This document shows positions 53,191-63,044 of a stretch of DNA of 64,000 bases, one piece after another. Both the position numbers and the translations under genes were made by a program. The stretch is from Pedobacter psychrophilus (lineage in GTDB: Bacteria; Bacteroidota; Bacteroidia; Sphingobacteriales; Sphingobacteriaceae), in assembly GCF_001652725.1 (NCBI RefSeq), contig NZ_LWHJ01000030.1, positions 186,001 through 250,000 on the forward strand. Direction: 5' to 3'. Under the pieces are notes generated by a model that saw only the letters and a program-made list of their open reading frames with translations, searched no databases and was not told the origin of the DNA. Every line of letters starts with the position of its first letter. Position 1 is the stretch's first letter.

Positions 53191-53700
53191 CCAATACATC
53201 CCGATCAAAATTAATAGGTAACAAAAAGCATTAAAAATCAGATGATGATCAATACTTAATCTTTTAGCTAGGTGGGCATAATAAGAAACTACAAATAATC
53301 TTATCATATTCAAAAGGGAAAAGGCAACTGTTCCTATTATCAAAAATAGAATTCTGAGTTTTATCTTCTGATTCGGAACCGCTAAAGCCAAGGATATAAT
53401 GATACTTATAATGCCATAGCCCAAGCAGCTATAAACTATTTTGATACCCCCATATCCAATTATGCGTATTGCTGTATCATTTGTAAGATAAGTTAATCCG
53501 AAAGTATCACAAATCAATCCTGCTCCCCCAATTAAAAAATGCCTATAAACTTTAATAAAATTGAGATGTTCATCTGCAAACGCCCAATAAATACCGCCTT
53601 TTGCACATAAGCCTATCCAGAATATGATGAAATAGCTAAAAATAAAGTAGCCTAAAACTAATATCAAAAAGAATTTAATCTGGATTTTATTGATTTTCAT
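53152..53700 (-). CDS. Exosortase-family protein (XrtY-like)
   Basis: A 182-residue membrane protein with about five to six helices. The candidate catalytic triad of the exosortase/archaeosortase family is present: Cys92 in VYSCLGYGI, Arg134 in NMIRLFVV, and His152 or His153 in SIDHHLIFN. Exosortases process proteins with C-terminal sorting signals and often sit in exopolysaccharide loci. No PEP-CTERM-type partner is in the window. The last nine residues (KAESSKLKA) are encoded by a palindromic repeat. Its start overlaps the end of the upstream glycosyltransferase gene by 14 bases. Confidence 0.8.
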   Translation of the reverse strand: MKINKIQIKFFLILVLGYFIFSYFIIFWIGLCAKGGIYWAFADEHLNFIKVYRHFLIGGAGLICDTFGLTYLTNDTAIRIIGYGGIKIVYSCLGYGIISIIISLALAVPNQKIKLRILFLIIGTVAFSLLNMIRLFVVSYYAHLAKRLSIDHHLIFNAFCYLLILIGMYWWIRKAESSKLKA

Positions 53701-54544
53701 CCCTGGTCTTTCTTAATTCATAAATTTTAGCATCAATTAAAAATCGGAACCAAAAGCATTGTAAAAAATGAAATATCAATCCTCTTTTACCATCTAAAAA
53801 TCCTAAACGTAAAAAATATCGAATAAAAAAATATACCGCTGGGCGTACAAATAATGGAAAGCGTTCATAAATATTTTTATAATACCTACGCTTGGCAATT
53901 GGATTGCCATCAATTAAGGAACCATTAATAGTTCCTTGGGTCTTATCTATTTTATTAAACTGCTGTAAAGCTTCTAAAGTCGACCATTTATCATGTCTTA
54001 AAGTAAATGTACTTAGCGATTCTGTAATTAAATCAATAATATCTCCTTTGAGTTTGATTACCTCTCCTTCCACTTTAAAATGCTGATCGTATAATTTATC
54101 TTCACAAGAACCTTTTCCTTTTCTAAAAATCACAGCATGATAAGTTGGATAATGTCCTCCGTATTTTATCCATTTGCCCATAAATAGTGTCTTTCTGCTA
54201 GAAAGCATACCATTTATAGAAGGTGGAATATCCTGCTGGAATTTTTGTTGAAGTTCAATAACAATTTCACGTGTTAAACGATGGTCGGCGTCCATGTTTA
54301 AAATCCACTGATTTCTTAAAGGTAGATTTTCAAAAGCCCAATTTCTTTGAGTACTATAATTTTCAAAAGGATGCTCTATAATATTAACCGAATAATTATT
54401 TGCTATTTCTATGGTTTTATCCGTAGATCCTGAATCAACAAGAAAAATTTCATCAAAATGATTGCTTAAACTCTCTAAACAAGATGTAATATTTCGCTCT
54501 TCATTAAAAGTCAAAATTATAACACTTATAGGGATTTTAAACAT
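53687..54544 (-). CDS. Glycosyltransferase family 2 protein
   Basis: A 285-residue GT2 transferase. It starts SVIILTFNEERNITSCLESL and has FLVDSGSTDKTIEIANNY, MDADHRLTREI with the DxD-type site in LNMDADHR, and a hydrophobic C-terminal region (FPLFVRPAVYFFIRYFLRLGF). The end looks like waaE-type transferases (YxRYGFLDG region is FLRLGFLDGKRG). It adds a sugar to a lipid-linked chain. Confidence 0.9.
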   Translation of the reverse strand: MFKIPISVIILTFNEERNITSCLESLSNHFDEIFLVDSGSTDKTIEIANNYSVNIIEHPFENYSTQRNWAFENLPLRNQWILNMDADHRLTREIVIELQQKFQQDIPPSINGMLSSRKTLFMGKWIKYGGHYPTYHAVIFRKGKGSCEDKLYDQHFKVEGEVIKLKGDIIDLITESLSTFTLRHDKWSTLEALQQFNKIDKTQGTINGSLIDGNPIAKRRYYKNIYERFPLFVRPAVYFFIRYFLRLGFLDGKRGLIFHFLQCFWFRFLIDAKIYELRKTRDENQ

Positions 54545-54635
54545 GTAACGAATTTACAATTTTAGATGGATTAAAAGAGTTAGGAATAATGTCATCCTAA
54601 TCGTAATTGAAAAAAGTGCTGATGAAATTTTATAT

Positions 54636-55892
54636 TTAACTTAGTTTAAGAACAGTATCGTACATATCAAGATATAGGTCTTTTAAGTTTTTTTCAGAAA
54701 AATCATTTCTAATTACTTGGTTTAATCTTTCTTGATTGAAGAAGTCGGTATTTTTAGCTTTATTAGCACTTATTATCATCTCCATAATGTTGCTTTCAGA
54801 ACGCTCACAAACAAATCCTAAATTATTCTGACTCACATATTCGCTTAAACCAACATTTTTTGTAATCAAGACCGGTGTTCCTACAAAAAGACTTTCTATT
54901 ACCACATTTGCAAAATTCTCATCATAAGACGGAAGGATTAAATAATCATGTTGCGCCATCAACTCAAACTTTTCATTTCCATAAACTGCACCTAAAAATG
55001 CTATTCTATCGTCAATCTTTAAGCCTTTTGCCTTAACTCTTAAACTTTCTGCATAAGAAAGTTCTCCATTTCCTACAATAGATAATTTCCATTCAAACTC
55101 AAGTTTTGCCAAAGCATCAAAAAGTATTTCTAAACCTTTTTTCTTTTCAATGCGAGAAAGAAAAATCAAGTGAAGAATCTGACTGTGATCTTCTTTAGAA
55201 AAGACATTTCTCCAGGGTAATTCCACAAAATTAGGAATGTTAAATATAGCTTTTGGGTTTAATAAAGATTGGTTATCAGCCACTTCTTTTTGACTGGTAC
55301 AGTGAAAATAGGTTTTGTTTAAAAGAGAACTACCAATAAATTGATGGAAAAAAGCTTTAATTTTATTATTGTTATTTTGAAACGAGTAATTACTTAATGT
55401 CCCTCTGGGAGTGAAAATAACTTTGCTCCCTCTAAAAATAGCAATCAAGCAGGCCGGCATGGTTACTAAATTCCACCAGGCATGAATATGCACAATATCA
55501 AATTGCTTCACAGTTTTCCATAAATGCCATAAAAGGGCAGGGGAAAGATGACTATGATCTTTGGTAATACGTTTAAAATAATGTACTTCAACTCCTTCTA
55601 TAAGTTTAACTTCTCCATTCTTATACGGAAGTTCTTCTTTACCGCTTGCTAAAGTGGTGTAAACGATAACTCCCCGCTCATTAGACTGAGCCGAGTCGAA
55701 TCCCAACTTATCTGCAAACAGCGGACTCCCCACTTCTGGCTGATGTCCATTTTTCAAGCTATTAAAGCCTTTCACCTTCCGCTTTTTGCCTTCCGCCTTA
55801 AAAGTCTCTTCACACAACTTCGCTACAGACATTACCGGACCTCCATAAACGTAAGCTGGTTTGTAAGATGCCGTAATGTGGAGGATTTTCAA
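54636..55892 (-). CDS. Glycosyltransferase family 4 protein with repeat-encoded insert
   Basis: A 418-residue GT4-type protein. It starts at a TTG (reading KILHITASYKPAYVYGGP after Met), and has the GT4 donor-site region SYDENFANVVIESLFVGTPVL. Between residues about 32 and 73 there is a long insert (KAEGKKRKVKG...SNERG) encoded by two joined repeats (55681-55805). Homologues have only a few residues there. It resembles the glycosyltransferase type that accompanies XrtY-type exosortases; that link is from memory and not verified. Confidence 0.88.
   Translation of the reverse strand: MKILHITASYKPAYVYGGPVMSVAKLCEETFKAEGKKRKVKGFNSLKNGHQPEVGSPLFADKLGFDSAQSNERGVIVYTTLASGKEELPYKNGEVKLIEGVEVHYFKRITKDHSHLSPALLWHLWKTVKQFDIVHIHAWWNLVTMPACLIAIFRGSKVIFTPRGTLSNYSFQNNNNKIKAFFHQFIGSSLLNKTYFHCTSQKEVADNQSLLNPKAIFNIPNFVELPWRNVFSKEDHSQILHLIFLSRIEKKKGLEILFDALAKLEFEWKLSIVGNGELSYAESLRVKAKGLKIDDRIAFLGAVYGNEKFELMAQHDYLILPSYDENFANVVIESLFVGTPVLITKNVGLSEYVSQNNLGFVCERSESNIMEMIISANKAKNTDFFNQERLNQVIRNDFSEKNLKDLYLDMYDTVLKLS
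55681..55805 (-). repeat. Compound repeat inserted in frame in the glycosyltransferase gene
   Basis: On the minus strand it begins TTTAAGGCGGAAGGCAAAAA, then GCGGAAGGTGAAAGGCTTTA, the same kind of A/G-rich arm as in argC. The second part ends GGGATTCGACTCGGCTCAG and TCTAATGAGCGG, a different, common Bacteroidota repeat motif. Together they add about 42 residues. Confidence 0.65.
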
Positions 55893-55919
55893 AGGAGGAT
55901 TAATATGGGTATTTTGAAA

Positions 55920-56681
55920 TTAGCTTTTAATTTTTTCAAAAACAAATGTTGTAGCCTTTTGATCTATAATATTCATTGAAAATTTATTTATAAATAGATT
56001 CTTTAATTCGTTAATTGTATAAGCTCGATTTTTAAAACTGGTTTCATGAAGTTCAATAATGATAGTTTTACAACCTAAGATAGCTTCTGAAGAGTCTTCA
56101 AATAACAACAATTCTATTTCAGCACCTTCAATATCACATACTAATGAATATTCAGTAAATAGATGTTTTTTTACAATATCTTTTAGGGTAATAGCCGAAA
56201 CAAAGGTGTTGATATCGTCTGGATTTTTTGAACTAGATAAGGTAGATTCATTTACTGAAAAACCGATTTTATCATTTCCAGAATAATCCACTGCCGCAGA
56301 TATGATTTCTAAATTGAACAGATTATTTTTTTTCTTTGTTTCTAAAAGATTGGCGTATAAATTCGGATTGGCTTCTACAGAGACAACTTTTGTATTTGTG
56401 CCTACCTTTTTACAAATTTGTGTGGTGGTAACGCCTAAGCTTGCACCAAATTCAATTGCTGGTACACTAGGCTGCAAATATTTTTTAATAAAGTAAATGT
56501 CTTCACGTTCATACAATCCCCAAAAAAGCAAGGATATCGGTTTAGATGCTAAGTTTCCAACTTTTATAAGACCTGCGGAAGTTTTAATAAAGCCATCTTT
56601 AATAAAATTTTTCACTATTAACCCCCCTATTCTATCTGAAGTTAAGAATATCCATAATTTAATTTTAAGGCTTTGTAACAT
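55920..56681 (-). CDS. FkbM-family methyltransferase
   Basis: A 253-residue SAM methyltransferase of the FkbM type, which methylates sugar hydroxyls. The SAM loop region is IEFGASLGVTTTQICKKVG with VVSVEANPNLYANL (the acidic ribose ligand), and VCDIEGAEIELLLFEDS. The C-terminus is TTFVFEKIKS. It overlaps the GT8 gene end by 17 bases. Confidence 0.88.
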   Translation of the reverse strand: MLQSLKIKLWIFLTSDRIGGLIVKNFIKDGFIKTSAGLIKVGNLASKPISLLFWGLYEREDIYFIKKYLQPSVPAIEFGASLGVTTTQICKKVGTNTKVVSVEANPNLYANLLETKKKNNLFNLEIISAAVDYSGNDKIGFSVNESTLSSSKNPDDINTFVSAITLKDIVKKHLFTEYSLVCDIEGAEIELLLFEDSSEAILGCKTIIIELHETSFKNRAYTINELKNLFINKFSMNIIDQKATTFVFEKIKS

Positions 56682-57561
56682 GTTTTTTTATTTGAATCTT
56701 AAGGTATCCTGGCAATAGTTTTAATACCCTTTTAACTGTTGTAAATTTTAAATAATTTATAGTGCCAATTGCACTCATGTCATAATATTTTTTCCATAGG
56801 TTAAAATTATAATGAATTTTGTCCCCTAAAAAATCCCAAGGTTTTGGAGAACCTACAAAATGAAATATCTTATCATCATTTGGTAAAACTTGATAATAAT
56901 TATCCCAACAAATAGAAGAATTTATTTGAGCACCTAAAGCGCAAAATTGATTTCCGAATGCTACATTTAGTACCGCCTGATCTGCTGAGATAAAAGAATT
57001 AGGATATTTTTTTATCGTTTCTAAACAAATACCTAAACCATCTTTTTCTCTCCATTTTTTTAGGTTCATACCCAATACTCCAGCATTAAAACATTTACCA
57101 TTCATATCTAGACCTGCTTTCCTAAAAAGTTCCCTGTCTATAGCATATTCTCTAATATTACAGCCATCCGCAAAAAGTATATTATTATCGTTAATCTCTT
57201 TAAATATATTTATAACATCATACTGAATAATTAAATCAGTATCTAAGTATAATAGTTTATGAATATCAGGCAATAAATCGGCTAAATAAAGTCTCCCATA
57301 GGTAGTAGTATTACCTTTTAATGCATTAGCGCCCTTAATAAAAGTATTCGGTGCATCTCTAATTTCAAAGGTTTGATGATCCTTTTTAAATTTTCGAAAA
57401 GTCTCCCTAAGTTCTGTTTTGTTGTGTTCTTGGATTTTGTCGGCAAATAGAATAATGTTCAGTTTCTCTGGAATCTTATTATGTATTAATAATGAAGTTA
57501 ATGTAGCATGGGTGCCTGGAAGTATATTACTATCAGAAAAGAGAGCGACTGTATTTGCCAT
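56665..57561 (-). CDS. Glycosyltransferase family 8 protein
   Basis: A 298-residue GT8-type retaining transferase. It has NTVALFSDSNILPGTHATLTSLLIH, the metal-binding YLDTDLIIQYDV (DxD), and FNAGVLGMNLKKWRE, with HFVGSPKPWDF near the C-terminal end. Members transfer glucose or galactose from UDP-sugars. It overlaps its neighbours at both ends (one base with the GT4 gene upstream). Confidence 0.9.
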   Translation of the reverse strand: MANTVALFSDSNILPGTHATLTSLLIHNKIPEKLNIILFADKIQEHNKTELRETFRKFKKDHQTFEIRDAPNTFIKGANALKGNTTTYGRLYLADLLPDIHKLLYLDTDLIIQYDVINIFKEINDNNILFADGCNIREYAIDRELFRKAGLDMNGKCFNAGVLGMNLKKWREKDGLGICLETIKKYPNSFISADQAVLNVAFGNQFCALGAQINSSICWDNYYQVLPNDDKIFHFVGSPKPWDFLGDKIHYNFNLWKKYYDMSAIGTINYLKFTTVKRVLKLLPGYLKIQIKKHVTKP

Positions 57562-58670
57562 TATGTGATTGATCTAAGGATTTCGTTCCACATAAAATGA
57601 TAGTTCCACTTAGCAATAACATCATGATTTGTTTTATAAAGAAGATTTCGATCTATTTTTAAACCTTTCTCAATAAATTGTGCCAATTGATTACTATCAC
57701 CAAATTGATAGGTAAACCCATTCTTGCCTTGTACCAATAAATCTTGGGCGGCACCTACTTTATCAGAACAGATTACTAAGCAATCTCCAGCAATAGCTTC
57801 TTGTACTGATACGCCCCAAGGCTCGTCTTTAGCAGCATGAATAAAAATAGTACTCAATCTATAAAATTCTGGTAAATGTTGATAAGGGATATATCCCGGA
57901 AAATATATCTTAAGATGTTGATGTTGATTTGCTACATTTTCTAACGCCTCTCTTTCCGCTCCATCCCCAATCAATACTAAACTTAAATCTCTTCTATCTA
58001 ATTTTATAAAAGCATTTAATACATCCCAAGGGCTTTCTCTAGCCACAAATTTCGCTACAGATAAAATCACCGATTCTTTATTTAAGCTATATTTACTTTC
58101 AATGCACTGGTAATAATCAGATTTTGGTTTATTTGATAAATTAAAAAAGTCATTATCCACACAATAAGAGAATAAATTTATTTTTTTTTCGGGAATGCCC
58201 ATGGCAGAACAGTAATTTTTAGTGACCTTGCCAGTAACCAAAAAATGATCAAATTTGTAATACTCTTTTTTTAAGATTAATTTTCTTAACCAAATTTTCC
58301 AGAAGGCTTGGTTAAACAATACGCTATCTAAACGTAGGGCAACTTTAACATCATTAGCTCTGCAAATATCCGCAAATTTGGCATATTGATTTTTATACCC
58401 ATTAATGATAATCAAATTATATTTTTCTTCTTGAATAATCTTTTCAAAAATTGACAATCTATTTTCTAAAGGCAAAAATTGATGTGGATAGCCTTCAAAC
58501 AAATTAAAACCCCATTTAACTTCTTGCTTTAATTCCGGATCAAAATGCTGGTTTTCTTGAGTTTTTAAATAAAAAATCTCAAAAGAATCTTCTTTGAAGT
58601 GATGAGCAACATATTGATAAAAAGGGACTTCAAACTGAGTAGGATGATTAACTACAAAACCAACTTTCAT
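57561..58670 (-). CDS. Glycosyltransferase family 4 protein
   Basis: A 369-residue GT4-type protein. It opens MKVGFVVNHPTQFEVPFYQ and carries the donor-binding motif HAAKDEPWGVSVQEAIAGDCLVICS and KVGAAQDLLVQGKNGFTY. It has a 4-base overlap (ATGA) with the previous gene and one base with the next. Confidence 0.92.
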   Translation of the reverse strand: MKVGFVVNHPTQFEVPFYQYVAHHFKEDSFEIFYLKTQENQHFDPELKQEVKWGFNLFEGYPHQFLPLENRLSIFEKIIQEEKYNLIIINGYKNQYAKFADICRANDVKVALRLDSVLFNQAFWKIWLRKLILKKEYYKFDHFLVTGKVTKNYCSAMGIPEKKINLFSYCVDNDFFNLSNKPKSDYYQCIESKYSLNKESVILSVAKFVARESPWDVLNAFIKLDRRDLSLVLIGDGAEREALENVANQHQHLKIYFPGYIPYQHLPEFYRLSTIFIHAAKDEPWGVSVQEAIAGDCLVICSDKVGAAQDLLVQGKNGFTYQFGDSNQLAQFIEKGLKIDRNLLYKTNHDVIAKWNYHFMWNEILRSIT

Positions 58671-59881
58671 AAATTAATGTCCATTAAGATTTCATCAAAA
58701 GTAATTGCTATTCTTTTATCATAGTTTTCCCAAGTCATTTCGCTTGCTTGTTGTATTACGTTTTCTCTCAAAATATTCTTTTCTGCATAACTTAATCCTA
58801 AATAGTTTTCAATGGCATTTACTAGGGAAAGTGAATCTAAATTTTTCATTATATAACCATTCTTTCCATTTTTCAACATTTCTCCAGCTCCAACTTTAGG
58901 GGATAAAATATTTGGTATTCCCAGCATCATAGTCTCTGGCACAACCATTCCAAAAGAATCAAACCTACTTGGGAGAATGTGTAAGTTGATATTATTTTTT
59001 AAAAGGTATCCGCTTAAATCTTGTTGTGCCAAAGGGCCTGTTAAAATAATATTTGAATTATTAATATCGTTTTTATCACAAAAATCTTGAACCCAATTCT
59101 TATCTATTTTACCTATCAAGAATAATTTTTTTTTAGGAAAATCAATTTGCTGAAAAGCTGTTAAAAGAATGTCGATACCTTTTCTTTTTTCTGTATTGGC
59201 TAAGCAGCAAATATTTAATTCTTCTACTAAATCAATAACTTTAATTTCTTTTAATATTTTTTTATCGGCCGCAAGCCAAATTGGGAAATGTTTTTTTGCG
59301 GACGTTAATCCTTTATAGGTCTCAGCTGCGAACCTAGAGCAATTTGTGCCAAAATCTATATATTGTCTTTCCTTAGATTTTATTTTTATCCCAAAACTAG
59401 TTTCTTTAATCTCTCCTTTTAAAGCAGCTTCATGGCTAATGGAAGGAAAATCCATTACAACTGGAATATTCCATTTTTTAGCATAATAAGCAATAGGCCA
59501 ACCTGCGGTTTCTGATAATACGAGAATACTATTTCTTCTTTTGAAATAAACCATAGGCAATAAAAACCAGCCAAATAAAACTTGCATTTTATACCTTGGG
59601 GTATTTCCTTTATCAATATTGAGTACTGATAATGTTTTTAAATAAACAGTTAAGAATAACTCAAAAATCAGAAAATTATGGATAGTTACTTTTTTATCCA
59701 CTTCTTTAACCCTTTTTTTGAACACATCAAATTTAGATAAAAAACTATCATAAGATAAGGTAAACCATGTATAAAGGCTCACACTACTAATTAAGTTAAT
59801 TTTAGCCAAGGCTGATGACATTCTATAAGTATATTGAATACCAGGATGGATAAGGATAATTTTAGGCTGAATCTTCTTCAA
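58667..59881 (-). CDS. Glycosyltransferase family 4 protein
   Basis: A 404-residue GT4-type protein beginning at a TTG (MKKIQPKIILIHPGIQYTYRMSS). Acceptor-side text is LFGWFLLPMVYFKRRNS; the donor site is ILPSRFDSFGMVVPETMMLGIPNI and KNGKNGYIMKN. It overlaps the Wzy-like gene by 20 bases, so it is translationally coupled. Confidence 0.9.
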   Translation of the reverse strand: MKKIQPKIILIHPGIQYTYRMSSALAKINLISSVSLYTWFTLSYDSFLSKFDVFKKRVKEVDKKVTIHNFLIFELFLTVYLKTLSVLNIDKGNTPRYKMQVLFGWFLLPMVYFKRRNSILVLSETAGWPIAYYAKKWNIPVVMDFPSISHEAALKGEIKETSFGIKIKSKERQYIDFGTNCSRFAAETYKGLTSAKKHFPIWLAADKKILKEIKVIDLVEELNICCLANTEKRKGIDILLTAFQQIDFPKKKLFLIGKIDKNWVQDFCDKNDINNSNIILTGPLAQQDLSGYLLKNNINLHILPSRFDSFGMVVPETMMLGIPNILSPKVGAGEMLKNGKNGYIMKNLDSLSLVNAIENYLGLSYAEKNILRENVIQQASEMTWENYDKRIAITFDEILMDINL

Positions 59882-61124
59882 TTTCTTTATTAGATAATTC
59901 TGGTAAATAAGCTTGATTGAGAAGGATTAGACCTAATGCTAAATAAATACTGGTATAAATATTAAAAACAATAGGCATTACTAATATGATAATAATAAAT
60001 AGATAAATTTTAAATATTTTTGAGAATTCTAGTTTTGAGATAAAGTATCCTAATAATATCAACCTAAAAATAAATAATAAATACCCTCCTTCTAAGATTA
60101 ATCTAAATTGTTCGCCCTCATAAGTAATGCCTTGTAAAAGGGGAGTTGTTCCAAATAGTGCATTTGCGCCTTGATAGGTAGAACCTAATCCTACTCCTGT
60201 AACTTTATATTCAAACTCCCTAAATAATACATCGTCAATATCTGCAAAAATTCTTTTTTGCCCTTCTTCTTGGCTTCCTGATGCTCTTAGTATAAAATTA
60301 TCATAACTCTTACTAAACTTAGAAACTATATTTAAAGGATCGCCAGTTGCAAAATTAACAAACATGAAAATTATTGAAATGGATATAATATTAAATAATG
60401 TTTTGGTATTGGACAATATTTTTAACTCGAAAATGAAAAAGACTATGCTAGTCAGTATAACAAAGCCTACAGTTCCTCTAGACCCGCTGATTAACGCTCC
60501 ATACACTACCAATGCAAGAAAGAGGTAGCTATACTGTTTAAATATATATTTTTTGATGAGATAAAAAGAAGCAAATAGGCCTATAAACTGAAATGCACTG
60601 TAACCAGCAATATAACTAAATGTTCCTGTAACTCTAATTGCATCACCCACTAATGCGGCGCTAGTTTCGATATCTTCGCTAACTGCGTAACGGTTTATAA
60701 AACTATCGGCCGAAGAAACCGATTGAATACTACCTAAAATTACTTCTATAATTATACATACTAAAATGAAGAAGCTAAAATATTTCGCATTAAAATTATT
60801 TTTGTTCTTAAGATAACTTAATAGTATGCTAAAAAAAATGAGGTGAATAAAGAATCCAAATATTGCATGATATATACTTTGATTTAGTGGGTTTAAACCA
60901 AAAATTAATAAAGAGATTAAATAAAATGTAAATAAGTTGTATTTCTCAACATCTCCTTCATCATCTTTGGATACTAAGATTAAATTCAATAATGGTAAAA
61001 TCAATACAATTCCTAATAGGATGTTGCCTACAGCACCAGATGGAATTATCCATTTACGAATAGCACCTGAGAAAGTAACTAAGGCTAAAAGTATATACAA
61101 AGAATAATTGTAGGTATATTTCAA
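59862..61124 (-). CDS. O-antigen ligase/polymerase-like membrane protein (Wzy type)
   Basis: A 420-residue protein with about ten to eleven predicted membrane helices (for example YILLALVTFSGAIRKWI and LFLALVVYGALISGSRGTVG). The motif SGSRGTVGF is typical of Wzy/WaaL proteins, with a large loop (about 270-340) between late helices. It would join repeat units of the polysaccharide. The start is a TTG that overlaps the stop of the preceding gene. Confidence 0.82.
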   Translation of the reverse strand: MKYTYNYSLYILLALVTFSGAIRKWIIPSGAVGNILLGIVLILPLLNLILVSKDDEGDVEKYNLFTFYLISLLIFGLNPLNQSIYHAIFGFFIHLIFFSILLSYLKNKNNFNAKYFSFFILVCIIIEVILGSIQSVSSADSFINRYAVSEDIETSAALVGDAIRVTGTFSYIAGYSAFQFIGLFASFYLIKKYIFKQYSYLFLALVVYGALISGSRGTVGFVILTSIVFFIFELKILSNTKTLFNIISISIIFMFVNFATGDPLNIVSKFSKSYDNFILRASGSQEEGQKRIFADIDDVLFREFEYKVTGVGLGSTYQGANALFGTTPLLQGITYEGEQFRLILEGGYLLFIFRLILLGYFISKLEFSKIFKIYLFIIIILVMPIVFNIYTSIYLALGLILLNQAYLPELSNKEIEEDSA

Positions 61125-62146
61125 ATTAATGACTGTAAAGTTTTTCGAAACTCATCTAATATTTGCGCCTGATTAAATTTTTTTAGGTGCTCTGTTTTTA
61201 ACAAATTGAGTTTATGAAGAAATTTTTCATATTCTTGAATTACTTCTATTAAAGTAATTGTTAGGGAATTTTGATTCCCTGAAATAAATCCTTTTCCTAT
61301 TAAACCAGCAGCTTCAACTAATCCTCCTCCGCGAGAATATACTGGAATACAAGAGCTAGCTATAGCTTCAAGGCAAACTATTCCGAATGGTTCTTCCCAA
61401 ATAGATGGTATAGCCATAATTTGATTTAAATTGAGCTCATCATTTAATGATTTACCAGTTAATTTACCTTTAAAAGTCACTTGTTGATATAGATTATTTT
61501 CTGAGACCTTCTCTTTTAAAAAATCCAAATCCGGCCCTTCTCCAATTATATTTAATGTTAGATATTTTTCAGGGAATTGTTTACATATTTCTCCAAAAGA
61601 ATTAATCAATAAATCGCAACCTTTATCACTAACTAGCCTGCCAAGAAACGCTATACTATATGGTACCCTTACACCCCATTTATTGAAAAAAACATTTTCA
61701 TCGAATGCATTAAAAATTACTTTTCCAGATTTAGGGAGGGTACTATTTACAAAACTGGAGCAGGATATGTTAAAAGCAAATCTGCTAAGTTGCCTCTTTA
61801 CCTGTTCTATAAAAGTGATTTTTTGATGATTGTAATAGGTCAAATGATGTAAAACTACCCATTTTTTTAAAGGCCAAAATAAGTATGGCCATATACCATT
61901 TAAACTAACATTATGATGAAAAAAAATATCACACCATAAATAGTTCTTAAATAAAACACTTTTTTTATTACTTCTAATAATGCTATAATTAACATCTAAT
62001 TCTGGAATGTTATTTATCAATGGTGTAGTAGTAATTAATCTTATTTCTAGACCTAAATGAGCCAATCCCTTTGCCAGGTATGAGGCAACATTTTCTAGAC
62101 CACCAGTTTTAGGATAAAAGGAAGGACAATAAAATAGGATTTTCAT
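61121..62146 (-). CDS. Glycosyltransferase family 4 protein
   Basis: A 341-residue GT4-type protein. It begins MKILFYCPSFYPKTGGLENVASYLAKGLA, has IAFLGRLVSDKGCDLLI, and the donor motif IPSIWEEPFGIVCLEAIASSCIPVYS followed by GGGLVEAAGL. It overlaps the Wzy-like gene by 4 bases. Confidence 0.93.
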   Translation of the reverse strand: MKILFYCPSFYPKTGGLENVASYLAKGLAHLGLEIRLITTTPLINNIPELDVNYSIIRSNKKSVLFKNYLWCDIFFHHNVSLNGIWPYLFWPLKKWVVLHHLTYYNHQKITFIEQVKRQLSRFAFNISCSSFVNSTLPKSGKVIFNAFDENVFFNKWGVRVPYSIAFLGRLVSDKGCDLLINSFGEICKQFPEKYLTLNIIGEGPDLDFLKEKVSENNLYQQVTFKGKLTGKSLNDELNLNQIMAIPSIWEEPFGIVCLEAIASSCIPVYSRGGGLVEAAGLIGKGFISGNQNSLTITLIEVIQEYEKFLHKLNLLKTEHLKKFNQAQILDEFRKTLQSLI

Positions 62147-62161
62147 TTGAACTTTAAGTTT

Positions 62162-63037
62162 TTAATTGAAATGTTTAACCATTTCAATCAATTCTTTTCT
62201 ACCTTTTAACTTCAATTTATAATATGGACGTATATCAGTATACAAAATTATCTTTAATTTAATTATTAATGTTTCTAATAAAAGCCTACTAAGAATTAAA
62301 GATTTGGTTATTATAGGAAACGGAATCAAATGAAATTTTTTTAATAATTGCCATCTACTTTTGTAAAATAGTAGAACTCTTTTACTGTCCTTTGGAATAG
62401 AATTTCCTCCAACATGATAAATTTCAATTTCTGGATGGTAAATTAATTTCCATTTTGATTCATATATTCTATAACATAAATCAATGTCTGCATCTAATAC
62501 AGGGAAGTAATCATCAAAATAATTTAAATCTTTTAAGCAGTTTTTTCTAAAACTTACGGCACAAGAAAAAGGTATTATTTTTCTGTTTCTTCTACGGTCA
62601 TACTTTTTTAGGAATTTATGAATCTGCTGACCAGCAATTAAGCCATAAGCTGATGGGAAATACATGAAATTGCCACTATCATCTCCTAAATCATTAATGG
62701 TTTTAAATCCTATGCAACCAATATTTAAATCTTCAAATTGTAAAATCAAGTCTTTAATAAACGGTTTAGTAGGATAAGCATCAGAATCTAATAAAACTAA
62801 GATATCACTAATTGCGTTTTTAAGGCCTATGTTTACAGTTTTGGTATAGTGTAGGTTTGTCTCATTTCTTATAATCTTAACCTTACTTGGAAAATGAATG
62901 TAATTTAATGTTGGTGAGCAATCGTCTACTACTATAATTTCTTCAATTAAATCATCATCATATTTTAAACAGGCAGTGATGTTTCTCTTTACTAAGTCCC
63001 AAGTATTATAATTAGGAATAATGATACTAACCTTCAT
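62162..63037 (-). CDS. Glycosyltransferase family 2 protein
   Basis: A 291-residue GT2 protein (rhamnosyl-transferase-like arrangement). It begins MKVSIIIPNYNTWDLVKRNITACL, with IIVVDDCSP, VLLDSDAYPTKPFI as the metal-binding region, SCAVSFRKNCLKDL and DIDLCYRIYESKW. It transfers a sugar in the exopolysaccharide pathway; which sugar is not visible. Confidence 0.92.
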   Translation of the reverse strand: MKVSIIIPNYNTWDLVKRNITACLKYDDDLIEEIIVVDDCSPTLNYIHFPSKVKIIRNETNLHYTKTVNIGLKNAISDILVLLDSDAYPTKPFIKDLILQFEDLNIGCIGFKTINDLGDDSGNFMYFPSAYGLIAGQQIHKFLKKYDRRRNRKIIPFSCAVSFRKNCLKDLNYFDDYFPVLDADIDLCYRIYESKWKLIYHPEIEIYHVGGNSIPKDSKRVLLFYKSRWQLLKKFHLIPFPIITKSLILSRLLLETLIIKLKIILYTDIRPYYKLKLKGRKELIEMVKHFN

Positions 63038-63044
63038 TCAAAAA

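Noticed and set aside
55010-55060. Second repeat-like segment (YAESLRVKAKG) in the glycosyltransferase gene at 54636-55892
   Set aside because: It resembles the repeat words, but GT4 proteins normally have a similar helix at this place, so no insertion is needed.
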